Shown piece after piece: positions 44,801 through 54,210 of a stretch of DNA of 56,463 nt. The number at the start of each line of letters is the position of its first letter. Position 1 is the first letter of the stretch. This DNA comes from Capniomyces stellatus (Eukaryota; Kickxellomycota; Harpellomycetes; Harpellales; Legeriomycetaceae): positions 1,371,761-1,428,223 of the forward strand of contig LUVW01000001.1 in assembly GCA_001661515.1 (NCBI GenBank), written 5' to 3'. The notes beneath the pieces were generated by a model. It ran no database searches and was not told where the DNA came from. It worked only from the letters and a program-made list of their open reading frames with translations. Both the position numbers and the translations under genes were made by a program.

Positions 44801-47176
44801 AATTGGCCCAGCTACCACCGTCATTTTTCCTTTCGGGAAACGGATGTTCAGGTTCTCCAGTCTAAATGGCTCCTCTTGTTCCATCTCACCATCACCAGAA
44901 CCACCGCCATTTCCATCGCTGCCCTGCTCAATCAGCTGCGATAACTCATTGACTCCCCCGCCAGGCTGCCCACTTTCCCCAGTAACCCCGCTGCCTGCTG
45001 GTGCCTCCTGGCCATCTCCACCCACTTTGCTTCTCTGGTTAGGCCACTCAAGCGTTGCATGCACAAACCCAAGTTCCATCTCCGTCTCAAACGTATCTGC
45101 TCCCACAAAGCACCGGTCCTCCAGCGGCTGTATCTCAGGCTCGTTCAAGTACTGCTCAATTCTGCCCAGCGACACCAGCCCGCTTACCGTCCACGTAATA
45201 TTAGGCGGTATCTGGTCAAAGGCTGACTTGAGAATAGTGAAAACTGACAACGACGTAAATGCTATTTTGGCTGATACTGGATTCCCCAGCACAACCGTGT
45301 ACACATAAAACGATGCATAAAACACTACCATTGGCAGCAACGTTGAAACAACTCCTACTCCAGTCCACACCAGCGTGATTTTCCACAAGTACGCCAGCTG
45401 CTCAGCCCGGATCTTTGTTATTCGCTCTATGAACTTGGTCTCCCATCCAAACAGCTTCACCGCTCTTATCCCATTCACCATCTCCCCAATCGCCGATAGT
45501 CTTCGGTCGGAAGTCTTATTCATCATTATCTCAAACCTTGCTATGTTTGTAACCAACAACTTTGCCAATGGATAATAAACAACCATAAGTAGCACCCCTA
45601 CTAACGAAGAAGGCCCCAATAGTATGTACAAGTATACCATGCTGAAAATCGCTTGCAATCCCACCCTGAAAAACGCATTCAAATACGCCGATGCCTCCGT
45701 GATCTTCGTCAAATCTGATGTTATCAGGTTCATCAACCTCCCTTTGCTGCTTCCATCCCCCTTGCTTGACTCTCCCTTTGAACTTGAACTTGAACTTGAA
45801 CTTGAACTTGAACTTGAATTTGCATCTGCATCTGCTCCTGCCTCTATGTCCTTTTTTTTCGAATCCTCTGACTTTTCGCCATTCTTGTCTTCGTTTCCGT
45901 TTTCGTTCTTTTTCTCTTCAGATCCTGGAACCAACTTTAACGACTTTCTGGCCAGTTCGCACACCAGTATAGTTCTAATCCTTATTGCTATTTTTCTCCC
46001 AATCCAGAGAAATCCATTTTCAACTGTGAACTGAATACAACTAAACACCAAAAGCCCTATACAGTATCCATAAACCGTCCTAATATCCCTTTCTCGGGTC
46101 TCCTCCAGGTACGCAAGTATCTGACTAAGGAAAAACGACCCGCTTAGAACTAACCCCGAGTTCAACATTGTCAGCATTATTTGTATAGTTAGCTCCCGTC
46201 TTATACTAAAAAATATTTTCTTGTACAACCTCTGCTGGCTTTCCGGTCTCCCTCGGTTAGACTCGCTGTAATTTCTCATAATAGCCCCCGGCAAGTTCTT
46301 GGGCGTGAACCTGTACAAGTCTGTATACCCCAATCTAACTCTCTTTGACTCGACCAGTATATCATTCACCCAGATAAATAGTGCCTTTGACCAAACCGAT
46401 GCCGAACGCTCAGGTGTCTCCACAATTGCACTCAAGTTCGTATACACACTCCCTGCCGTCTCAAGCAAATCTTCCCTTCTGACCGCTCGTGTATACGCTC
46501 CGCTGGTGTTCGTTGACCCCACAACCACCAGAATCACAACTCCCAACACAAACTGAATCAACATATACTTGAAACTCTCAACACACTCTGCCCCAAAAAT
46601 CCGCCACAGATCGTACCCAACCGAGGTAAACAAAAACGACAGTACGTAGAAATTAGATATTGTGCTTCGCTTATCCACCACTACCAACGTGCTAGTCAGG
46701 CTGTTTGTTACTTTGAATACACTGTAAATAAGAATAAGCGTCCACGAAACTGCCATAGCCACGTTGTTGTCCGCAAGCTGCTCCAGCTCCCCAATGCTGC
46801 TTACTCCTGCTCCCAGCTTTACCCCTCTTTCTGCATTTTCTGAAACAATGTGCCAATAGAGTGAACACTGCAGAAATATCATAATCGTACTCAAGTATAA
46901 GCTGGCTCTCCAGTTGTCCGTATTCTTTATTTCTGCTTGCTCCATCTTTTCCGCCCCTATTTTCACCGACCCACTAGCTGCATTTCTTTCGTCTGTAAAC
47001 AGTGACTCGTCAATGACTTCGTAAACACTTTTATCCCGACCACTCTCTTCTATCCCAACCACATCTGCTACACTACCCTTCAGCTTGTAGTATATATATA
47101 CCCACACCTTTGCCAAAAGCCCCACTGCTACCCATACCAGTATCGCCAAGCTTGGCAGCCTACTATAAACACCCAT
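41867..47176 (-). CDS. Full-length ABCC/MRP-type ABC transporter (Ycf1/Bpt1-like)
   Basis: An intronless frame of 1769 residues. I start it at the ATG of MGVYSRLPSLAILVW; a TAG lies 11 codons upstream in frame. N-terminal TMD0 has about five helices (to about residue 250), followed by TMD1, NBD1, TMD2 and NBD2: the long-MRP layout of vacuolar glutathione-conjugate pumps. NBD1: Walker A GPIGSGKSSM (about 789), signature LSGGQKHRVALARAL (about 888), Walker B LLIDDCLSAVD with Asp in place of the catalytic Glu, as is usual in ABCC, and H-loop THH. NBD2: Walker A GRTGAGKSSL (about 1503), signature LSLGQRQLVAIARAL (about 1654), Walker B LVILDEATASVD with the catalytic Glu, and AHR. Charged/Ser-rich inserts sit in TMD1's first cytoplasmic loop and, unusually, in NBD2 before the signature. 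Substrate unknown. Confidence 0.92.
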   Translation of the reverse strand: MGVYSRLPSLAILVWVAVGLLAKVWVYIYYKLKGSVADVVGIEESGRDKSVYEVIDESLFTDERNAASGSVKIGAEKMEQAEIKNTDNWRASLYLSTIMIFLQCSLYWHIVSENAERGVKLGAGVSSIGELEQLADNNVAMAVSWTLILIYSVFKVTNSLTSTLVVVDKRSTISNFYVLSFLFTSVGYDLWRIFGAECVESFKYMLIQFVLGVVILVVVGSTNTSGAYTRAVRREDLLETAGSVYTNLSAIVETPERSASVWSKALFIWVNDILVESKRVRLGYTDLYRFTPKNLPGAIMRNYSESNRGRPESQQRLYKKIFFSIRRELTIQIMLTMLNSGLVLSGSFFLSQILAYLEETRERDIRTVYGYCIGLLVFSCIQFTVENGFLWIGRKIAIRIRTILVCELARKSLKLVPGSEEKKNENGNEDKNGEKSEDSKKKDIEAGADADANSSSSSSSSSSSSSKGESSKGDGSSKGRLMNLITSDLTKITEASAYLNAFFRVGLQAIFSMVYLYILLGPSSLVGVLLMVVYYPLAKLLVTNIARFEIMMNKTSDRRLSAIGEMVNGIRAVKLFGWETKFIERITKIRAEQLAYLWKITLVWTGVGVVSTLLPMVVFYASFYVYTVVLGNPVSAKIAFTSLSVFTILKSAFDQIPPNITWTVSGLVSLGRIEQYLNEPEIQPLEDRCFVGADTFETEMELGFVHATLEWPNQRSKVGGDGQEAPAGSGVTGESGQPGGGVNELSQLIEQGSDGNGGGSGDGEMEQEEPFRLENLNIRFPKGKMTVVAGPIGSGKSSMLRALVGEMQLIDGKVSVPTVRNRTELHSIAYVPQESWLRNATVRDNITFGQEYVQDRYELVLEAAALKPDLRTLVNGDQTMIGERGVALSGGQKHRVALARALYSDSKHLLIDDCLSAVDSHTASHILENCFLASTSSPIMQNRTIVLVTHHVTMCIPAAAWLVFMSDGQVVAQGLPADVLAIPEFAKFATDDVQEVSTSSQVNSAEIKAPEVNVYLSEDSFNQEAVDRQNTSSLDLASANVDNSGAVLKEECGGDDDEEEEREYGRLDFKVWVVYFSSIGGYMFWGFIVFLIVSSQAVYIFQNYWIRIWLRSIYESEAFGSLASFFGSGVMVNSVNMLKTSVASVAPAVSCALMQLFSKPDGYSETVPAVGMAVDVAVGLAEGAKSSDYYLGIYMLIGVVYLVLRQSVYLVIYYGSLQASKAIHIRLLNSVIHAVPKFFDTTPMGRIVNRFSRDIHKFDETIIESLTYFLIDIFSAISVLIVICIVLPQFIIIGALVLTLYVFSATKYLNATREIKRMDSNTLSPILSLFAEIAPGASSIRAFGKGFDYIKETAKRIDSHNRPYYLEWAANRWMAISTDSTGTIVAFVCSVLIIYNRDTMDAELAGFTLSYALTFSLYMMLVVRDYSDLELNLNSVERISQYFEDRLPQEAPAIVPDNRPPANWPSSGLLEVENLTVEYTKGSPVIRNLNFSVESGMRCAIVGRTGAGKSSLTLSLMRLVEPCPGSVIRLDGLDITKIGLEDLRKNVTIIPQDPVLFTGTIRYNLDLFDEYSDEAVWKALFFANLVEHPLPPSTISRNLSRTNLSTYGGTTAISPSPMITPSPSQSRLNRSKSNRPKSVFSSLDSEIKENGANLSLGQRQLVAIARALLRQSKLVILDEATASVDFDTDLRIQETIRGSGFHGSTIITIAHRLRSIIDYDQIIVLDKGVIAESGSPYELITKETGLFKSMCKSSNEFDTLLELAHNAVL
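45779..45823. repeat. CTTGAA hexamer tract inside the ABC gene
   Basis: About seven CTTGAA-type units. On the coding (minus) strand they make part of a run of about 13 Ser in the cytoplasmic-loop insert of TMD1, so it is a coding microsatellite likely to vary in length between strains. Confidence 0.85.
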
Positions 47177-48034
47177 GTATCTACCATTAGTCCTCTTTCT
47201 TTGCAACTATACTCGACTTTGCAAACAATAAATCTACTTTCAATATTCCTAAAGCTAATACTTACGCTTGCTCCTCACATTCCGTCATTGTTCAATTGTT
47301 TATTCACTAAACTTGCTTATTTTATTATCCTTTACTCTATATTCTTTACTCTATATTCTTTACTCTATATTGGTTAATTTGGTTATATCTTGTGCAAATC
47401 TAACTCCCAATATGCAACCTGGGATATAACTCTAAAAGTAAAAGTGAATAAGAAGGATAGAATGGAAAATTTTGAACATGGGCCCTATTTCAACATTTTA
47501 ACATTGTTTACTATTTTTCTTTATTCCACCATTAAAAAAAAAATTTGATCGTATGTTTCAATGAAAAAAAAAAAGTAAAAAAATAGACAAAAATAAAAAA
47601 GTTCCGTCTTGTAGACTTTGCGACTACGGATTATTTTTTTCTTATTTACTACGGATTTCTAGATTTTGAAATTGTCAATCTGTTTCTCTCGATTATAATT
47701 TGCCGAAAACTGTCCTTCAGCTAATTACATTTAAAAAATTGCTAGATTTTGATTCGATTTGAGTCACCGAATTTGTTCAATATTCTCAATTTGATTTATT
47801 TACTCTTACGTTTTAGTCATACCATACTATTGCTGCAAGTCTTTTTCTTTATTCTTCATGTATTTATTCTCTTTATTTATTTTAGGCTTCCAGTTTATTT
47901 ATCAAGTGCGTTACAAGCTAGTCAAAATATACTCTACAAAACTACACTTTTCAACTTTTACAATGCAACAACGACCTACTCTACAGTTTATATAATCGCT
48001 CTCCGACAATGACAAGTAGTATATCGGCTCTTGC
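47177..48034. promoter_or_regulatory. ABC transporter 5' region with 14-bp triple repeat
   Basis: 858 bp upstream of the ABC transporter and downstream of the carboxypeptidase gene, both on the minus strand. It contains three head-to-tail copies of TTTACTCTATATTC (47331-47371), about 155-195 bp before the transporter ATG. The rest is A/T-run-rich and I see no gene. Confidence 0.5.
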
Positions 48035-49915
48035 TTAACTAAATCTCTCGTTGTTTATCCACCTACCAATCATGTCGAATTGATGTTCCGGTTGGTCGTA
48101 AGCTGTCATGTGGCCTGAATCAAATATCTTTAAAAAAGTCAAAGGTCCAACGGTTTTGAAGGCCCCCGCCGGGATACTCAGCCTTGGGTGCTTAGTTTTT
48201 GCCCTGCTTCTCCAAATAGCGTACTCGGTCTTTAAGTACTCTTTCCTCTCATGCCAATCAAAATTCTCAATAGACGACTGAAGCCCCATCCAGTTGCATA
48301 TCATGTCGTATTCGCCTGCATATATCAGTACTCTGATCCTATGATCAAGCAAAGCTGGTATCACACTCGTAAATGGCTTCATCCAATCACCAGTGTTCCC
48401 AAAATCATTGTAGACATCTGTGGCGCAGGTCTTGAACCCCACTATATCAGACCCAAATTTGCTTTGAACAGCAGGCTGTTTTAAAAATCTGTTGATCAGA
48501 CTTAGTTCTGGGTAGCAATCCCTTACCACTCTGCATTTTTTTCTTATGTCGTATGGCGTGGAAAACACCTTAAACAGCGGTTCCACCATGTTTGTGTTGC
48601 AGTAATCATAAGCAGAGTTGCAGTCGCTGTTCTTGGTGCTTTTATAGCATTGTTTTATTAATTTTGAACACGCAGGATATTTGCTATCGATTACACTGCA
48701 TTCTTTATCTGAAATTATATTGAAATGCCTTGATTTTACGCTGCATGCCATTCTCCCAAAGTACTTGCTATAAAAGTAACAAACAGCAATCATTGTGTAA
48801 CAATCAGCGATTATTGAATAACAATTACTCTCAGCCCTCAGCCGCTAGACCAAATTTAGAAATACCAAGAACCCGTCTCATTTGTAGCCTAGATGTAAAT
48901 TACTTAAAAAAAAAAAATACAAGATAAACAATGTGATGGCTTCAAAATAACCAAATAAAACTTACTATTGTTCTAGAGGGTCTATCAACCCATTTCCAAT
49001 GCCAATACTCTCTAAATTGATTTTTGTGTACCCTACCATACCCGCATCAGCTTTGCTACCCAATCCCAGGCCTTTTATTTTTTTGTTGCCTTCCAATATA
49101 GCCATTGCTGTTGCAGGGATAAAATGCCCTGCATAGCTCTCCCCAAATATATGCAGCTTGTTGTTTCTATATATGGGCATTACCTTGTAAAACTCCTGCA
49201 AAAATTTGTATACGTCCTTTCCAGCATCCACCGAGTTATTTACATTCTTTCCATATGAAAACCCTACATTGGTAGGCTGGTCCAAAAAAATCAAATGAGA
49301 CTCTTTGTTCCAGCCATATCTGTTTGCAACTGTGCCGTTTCCAAACTCGTTTATCCTACATGGCCCAGTCCCCATCAAAGAGCTTGTAAACGAACTACAC
49401 CCAGGCCCCCCACTTAGCCACAGAATAATTGGCGAGTTCACATCTCTTGTTTTTGACTCGAAAAACCAAAAAAACAGGTGCTTGTCATCGCTAATGTCTA
49501 TATACCCAGAAAAATTGTCCTCATCTCCCTCTGAACATACTTTTGGATTTTTTATCCTGCCGCCATTTTCAGGTGCTGCGTTATTCTTTGACCTTTTTGA
49601 TATAATATGGCTACTGCCATACTTATTTCTATTACTACGGTTATACATGTCATTATAACTATTACTGCTGCTGCTGCTTCTGCTGCTTCTGCTGCTGCTA
49701 TTTCTTTTCAAGCCCCTGGCTTTTGGTACCTCCTTAGCCGCTCTATGATATAACGGGTAATAGCTAAATGCACCAGAGTCAATACTAAATTCGGCGTTGG
49801 TGCTGACATTAGTGTGCTCACCTCTAAAGACAGCGCCATTAAATTTTTTTCCATTTGTACAATGTAGTGCTAGGATTACAGCAGTCAATCCGACATGCCG
49901 TGTTAATCTAACCAT
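48035..49915 (-). CDS. Serine carboxypeptidase (carboxypeptidase Y-like, S10)
   Basis: Vacuolar or secreted peptidase family S10. Two exons, 48966-49915 and 48035-48767, join in phase 2 (the junction reads EQ|YKYFGRMAC) to give 560 residues. A hydrophobic N-terminus (about residues 1-21: LTAVILALHCTNG) acts as signal peptide; a Ser-rich, low-complexity propeptide-like stretch follows (about 75-92). Catalytic parts: SGGPGCSS oxyanion/substrate loop, nucleophile S260 in GESYAGH, acid D471 in YAGEYDMICNWMG, and base H536 in DSGHMTAYDQP, so the triad is complete. Several N-glycosylation sequons (NVS, NGT, NNS) and paired cysteines fit a secretory protein. The second-exon start matches the family's T-Q-Y-x-YY-x-MAC region, which supports the splice. 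Confidence 0.92.
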
Positions 49916-52332
49916 TGTGCATTATACAAGGTTGGTGCAAAACTCACCAAACTTAAAGTTTCTGGGATTGTTTTACTGACAGTCATTTTTTTTACTAAAC
50001 ACCCAGATGTTCTTTATTTGTAACCAAAAAAAAGACCTTGTGCTAATTAATTCTGTCTAGCTTGAAAAAAAAGTACAGATAATGGCTAAACAACACACAA
50101 TTAAGATTTAAACCTTTAGAAGGAAAATACACATAGTAAAAACTGGGCCTTGTTATTCAGCTATCTCCATAAAGTAAGTTTGGCCCCTAATTATTCCAAT
50201 TCTTTGAAACGGGGGCAATTATTATCACAGACTTTTAAATCCTGAACTCTTGTCTTTAAATACTTGTTTATTTCACTGTTGATGCTATTCTTAGCGTCAG
50301 TTTTATCTCCAATGTCTTGAATATATTCCCATCATTTGTTTGGCCGTTTTAAGGTGTGGTCATAATTATTTCAAAATGTGCTTGTAAATGGCGACATTCT
50401 TTTTTTTGCAAAATGAAAATAACTTGATAAAAACCGGGGTATTGGTGAAATATTTTATGGCAACCAATGTTGGGATTTATTTTATTTTATTGAAATATCA
50501 AATGTTGGTTTGGTTTATAATAAATTGCGTGTAAATGCACTGATCTGGCTTATAAAGACTAGTTAATGTACAAACCGAATTTCAAACCTTAACCACGCTT
50601 AACAGTCCATGCCGACTAATTCGTTATGAAAACATGATCGCTAACTGATACTCAAAATAGCGTATACTGTCTATTCAAGCAGCCATCGCGTTGATAAACA
50701 TAGCGAATATATTGTCTAGCAGTACCATTTCGCCGATTAACGATTATTGTTACTTTTAACAATCACTGTTCAATAGGATTTTGTTTTTTGCATTGGACTT
50801 TTTATAATCTATTTTTTTTTATTGAAATCAGACTTTTTATAATTTAATTAGCAATACTAGATCGAAAGTTCTTTGAAAAAAATAAAATACAACTTGTCAA
50901 GGTATTGAGGACATACCACGCTACGATAGAAGCATATTACTGATACAAAGCTGATAATAAGCGTAAGCTTTAAAGTTGGAGTGTTTATGTCTGTCATTCA
51001 ACTGTTCGGGAAAACTGAATTGCACAGGAGGAAAACTTCAAGATATAATAATTCATGGAAACAACATAGTGCAACCGAGATACACTTTAAATAATAATGT
51101 GACAGTAAAACACATGCACACAAAAGTCGGCGTCTTATGAATAGACATATTTAGTTATGATACTCATTTTGCTTAAATTTGCATTTTAAAGATTGCTACA
51201 AGCCCCACCTGATGGGCCCTATAGGTCTGGAGAAAATGTATGGTAGCAAAGTAATTGAGGTACACTGAAGTATATGGCGCAGTATAAAACTGCTGATAAA
51301 TCATCAAATGTGGTGTATGGATATACACATGGGGTGTGGCAAAGTTTTAGCCAATTCGACAAAAGCAATAGACTGTGTGTATCTACTAGTGTGTAGAAAT
51401 AGTTTTGTTTATAACAAAAATATAGCCAATATAAAATGACTTGAACAAACAACGGAATATCGTGGTGTTCTGTGGCCTCAATCCAAATATGTTACTAAAC
51501 CGACATATCAAATCCACAGCATTATACAACTATAAAGAACTTTGGGTTGTTTTTTTTTGTTGAAAGAACAATTGAAGCGAAGAATATAAAATGTTTGTGG
51601 ACATGTTAAGCTTGCAATAAATATTTTTTTTGTAGATATTTGCATTGGTTTTGTAATTGCAGGCAAATCCAACCTAATTGTTACAGATTTGATAGCATAA
51701 AGTTCGACGTTGATTCTGGGGTTGAAATTTTTATAAATTAACAATCTTGGGCTAAATGAAACCCCATGGGATTAATAAGCAATAAAAGGTAACCAGTATT
51801 TTGTTTTAAAGCAGCGACGGTAATAATGAACAATTAGATATGGTTAATTGTGTTGAAACAAGCTTTAATTGAGGATTCCACAGCCCCATAATCAAAGTGA
51901 TTTTCAAAAGTTTTCTAAAAAAAACAATTGTAGACAAATAGAGATTATGTGTGTCTTAGTTTCCCGATTAATTCAAAAGCTCATAACAATCAGATGTTCT
52001 GATTATGTTTTAATTGAATTTTCAGAATAAACTCAAACAAAGTCAAGGCTATCAGGTCGTTGGAGGCGTACTACATCGATGCTAGTTCAGAGAGCTGTGT
52101 GAATATTATATAATTCTATATCTTTTCTAATTTATTTTTTTATGAAAAAAAAGTCATACCAAGAAATGATATAAATATCAAATAGGGACACTTTGGTTAA
52201 ACTAAATATCCAACATATTTTTTTTAAAGAAACTAAACATCAACTACTAATTGTATATTTAAGCATAGTACACCAACAACTAACTACATAAAACCGCACG
52301 GGAATAAAAATATACAAAACACAGTTAATAAA
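49916..52332. other. 2.4 kb gene-poor interval
   Basis: A divergent spacer between the carboxypeptidase start (-) and the GPI-type surface protein (+). It is AT-rich, and the open frames on both strands are short and of random composition. No tRNA box motif or known ncRNA recognised. Confidence 0.55.
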
Positions 52333-53135
52333 ATGTACATTAAATCAGTCGCATTCGCATCATTATTAGCCTTGAGCAGTAGGGTCCTTGGATATGACCT
52401 TCAAATCACAGCACCAAGCGCAGAGGAAGACGTCATTGGTGGATCTCCAATGCTAATTAACTGGACCTATCCCCTAGATGATAGCATCACATACCCAACA
52501 TACGTAGATGTCTACCTATTCCACGAAAATAGCACGCTGTTTACCGGAGATTATGCAATCGGAAGCAGCATCAAGCTTGAAGAAAAGACATTTTCGTGGC
52601 TGCCACCAACAACTTTTGTAAATAACACTTTTGTTATCAGACTTAAGGGCCTGGATTATACCCCAAGCACATCCCAAGTGCTTAAAAGTGGTGGATACCA
52701 GCTACTAGCTGAAAGTGCGTTATTTAATATCGTGGAAGGTGAAGGCGAAGCATCAAGTAAGTTTGAGCATATAACTAATTGTAACCAAATCGAGTCTGAT
52801 TACAGCTGATGCAACCTACCAATTGCTTTAATGGCTGGCTAAAAATGTGTTGGTCTATATATTTGCAATCATCATTTATTAACATTTTTGCTATTACTAT
52901 AAAAATAGACGGCTACGGTGTGCCAGCAACCAACGGTACAGAGGATGGCTCAGACTCTGATACAGCAGCCAGCAATGATACAGATACAGACTCAGACTCA
53001 GACTCAGACATGAACTCGGATGAGGGCTCAGGAGATTCAGAGTCTATGCTTGGCGCCACTGACGTTTTAAGCAGTGGAAATAGATTGGCTTTCTCTGCTG
53101 CATTTTTGGCTGTAGTTTTGGCTGTCATTGGATAG
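52333..53135 (+). CDS. Small secreted GPI-anchor-type surface protein
   Basis: Two exons, 52333-52756 and 52909-53135, join in phase 1 to give 216 residues. A signal peptide ends near residue 20 (MYIKSVAFASLLALSSRVLG). Next is one beta-sandwich domain of about 115 residues of the Kre9/Knh1-type, Ser-Thr-GPI N-terminal family: LQITAPSAEEDVIGGSPMLI-NWTYP, VDVYLFHENSTLF, KTFSWLPP, FVIRLKGL. The linker is a highly acidic Asp/Ser tract with N-x-T sequons (NGT, NDT). A C-terminal hydrophobic segment (LAFSAAFLAVVLAVIG) ends the protein with no basic tail, preceded by SSGN, as expected for GPI attachment. Likely a cell-wall or plasma-membrane surface protein. The acidic linker replaces the Ser/Thr-rich stalk common in the family. 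Confidence 0.8.
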
Positions 53136-53546
53136 GTTTTAGGGAAACATGAATCGCTTACATTTAATAACATAGCATAATAAAATATAATACAAATAAT
53201 ACAACGCAATAAAGAATAACAAGTAGCTTCGACTGTTGGCGTCATTTGGAAATAATTTATACTCACTACTACCATCGTTTACCCTTAATTTCTCAGCCTA
53301 ATCGTAAATTATAAACTCAATTCACCTGTTTTTCTCACACTTGGACCAATATTATTGTTTATTAAGCATATCCAACTAAAATAAAGTTGTTTGTTGTTGC
53401 TATACGCTTATTGTTATTATATGATCATTATTTTCAAACGTTTGTTGTTTTTAAATGTTTATTGTTTTTATTTGTTTAATTGTCTTGATAAATTGTACAA
53501 TAGCTCCTTTATAATATACTGTGTGTAATTGTTAATGGGTTGAAAG
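53136..53546. other. Intergenic between convergent genes
   Basis: 411 bp, AT-rich, with GTTTATTGTTTTTAT-like T-rich direct repeats near 53435-53475. No gene seen. Confidence 0.65.
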
Positions 53547-54210
53547 TTAGCCTTTAGTTTCTTTGGTTGAACTAAGTTTGATAAACGCCAACGCCATGCG
53601 TATCTCTGGTTCGTGCTGTTTGGCGAACTCAATGTATTTGTTATACCACTGCTGCAACCTTCCGCTGAGTAACAGCTGGTTTCCATGATTGCTATTTGTG
53701 TATGTTCAAGAATTTCATAGTCGGTGTTCCTATCGAACTTTAACAAACCCTTTTATAATAAACCTTGCATAATCTCTCCCAAAATTTCATAGACAAAACA
53801 ATGTAAAGCAGTATTGAACTAGTCAGAATTAAATGAAATGAAACGAAACGAAACGAAATGGAATAAAATAATAACAGCACTTACTAGTATATAACGTATG
53901 AAAATACTCCAACCAAAACCAATACCAGCATAATCAAGTCCAGCATGTATTTTATGATCATAAGGAAAATTCTTAGCCCTAGTAGTACACCAAACATAAC
54001 TAGTAGCTTTTTATAATACTCGGTCAAATCGATTGCTGATGGGCCATTGTCGCTGTTTGCCTCTTCGGCATGGCTAGCGCCAGTAGTGGTACTAGTACTG
54101 ATCCGCGCGGACATAATCTCTTGATATATATCTCGGTCTTCCAATATTATATTGTTAATATAACGGTCCGCTTTGTCGTGCAAGTGCTTTTCGTATTCTG
54201 ATACCGCCAT
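53547..54210 (-). CDS. Unrecognised two-exon membrane protein
   Basis: Exon 1 (53885-54210) encodes MAVSEYEKHLHDKADRYINN, an acidic helix (ILEDRDIYQEIMSARI), a Ser/Thr-rich linker, EYYKKLLVMFGVLLGLRIFL, then a long hydrophobic hairpin-like stretch (LDLIMLVLVLVGVFSYVIY). A gtaagt donor in phase 2 joins a cag-type exon 2 (53547-53691) reading NHGNQLLLSGRLQQWYNKYI, then FAKQHEPEIRMALAFIKL and a basic end: 156 residues. Without the intron the frame stops at once, and with it the joined frame is clearly protein-like, so I believe the gene. Two closely spaced membrane segments with cytosolic helical ends suggest an ER or Golgi membrane protein. No family is recognised. Confidence 0.6.

Noticed and set aside
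44694..45308. 204-codon open frame on the plus strand, Ser/Pro-rich
   Set aside because: Antisense to NBD1 and its preceding linker in the ABC transporter; no motif of its own.
53468..53746. 92-codon minus-strand frame (MLKFDRNTDYEILE..)
   Set aside because: A different frame over exon 2 of the two-exon membrane protein; the spliced frame is far more protein-like.
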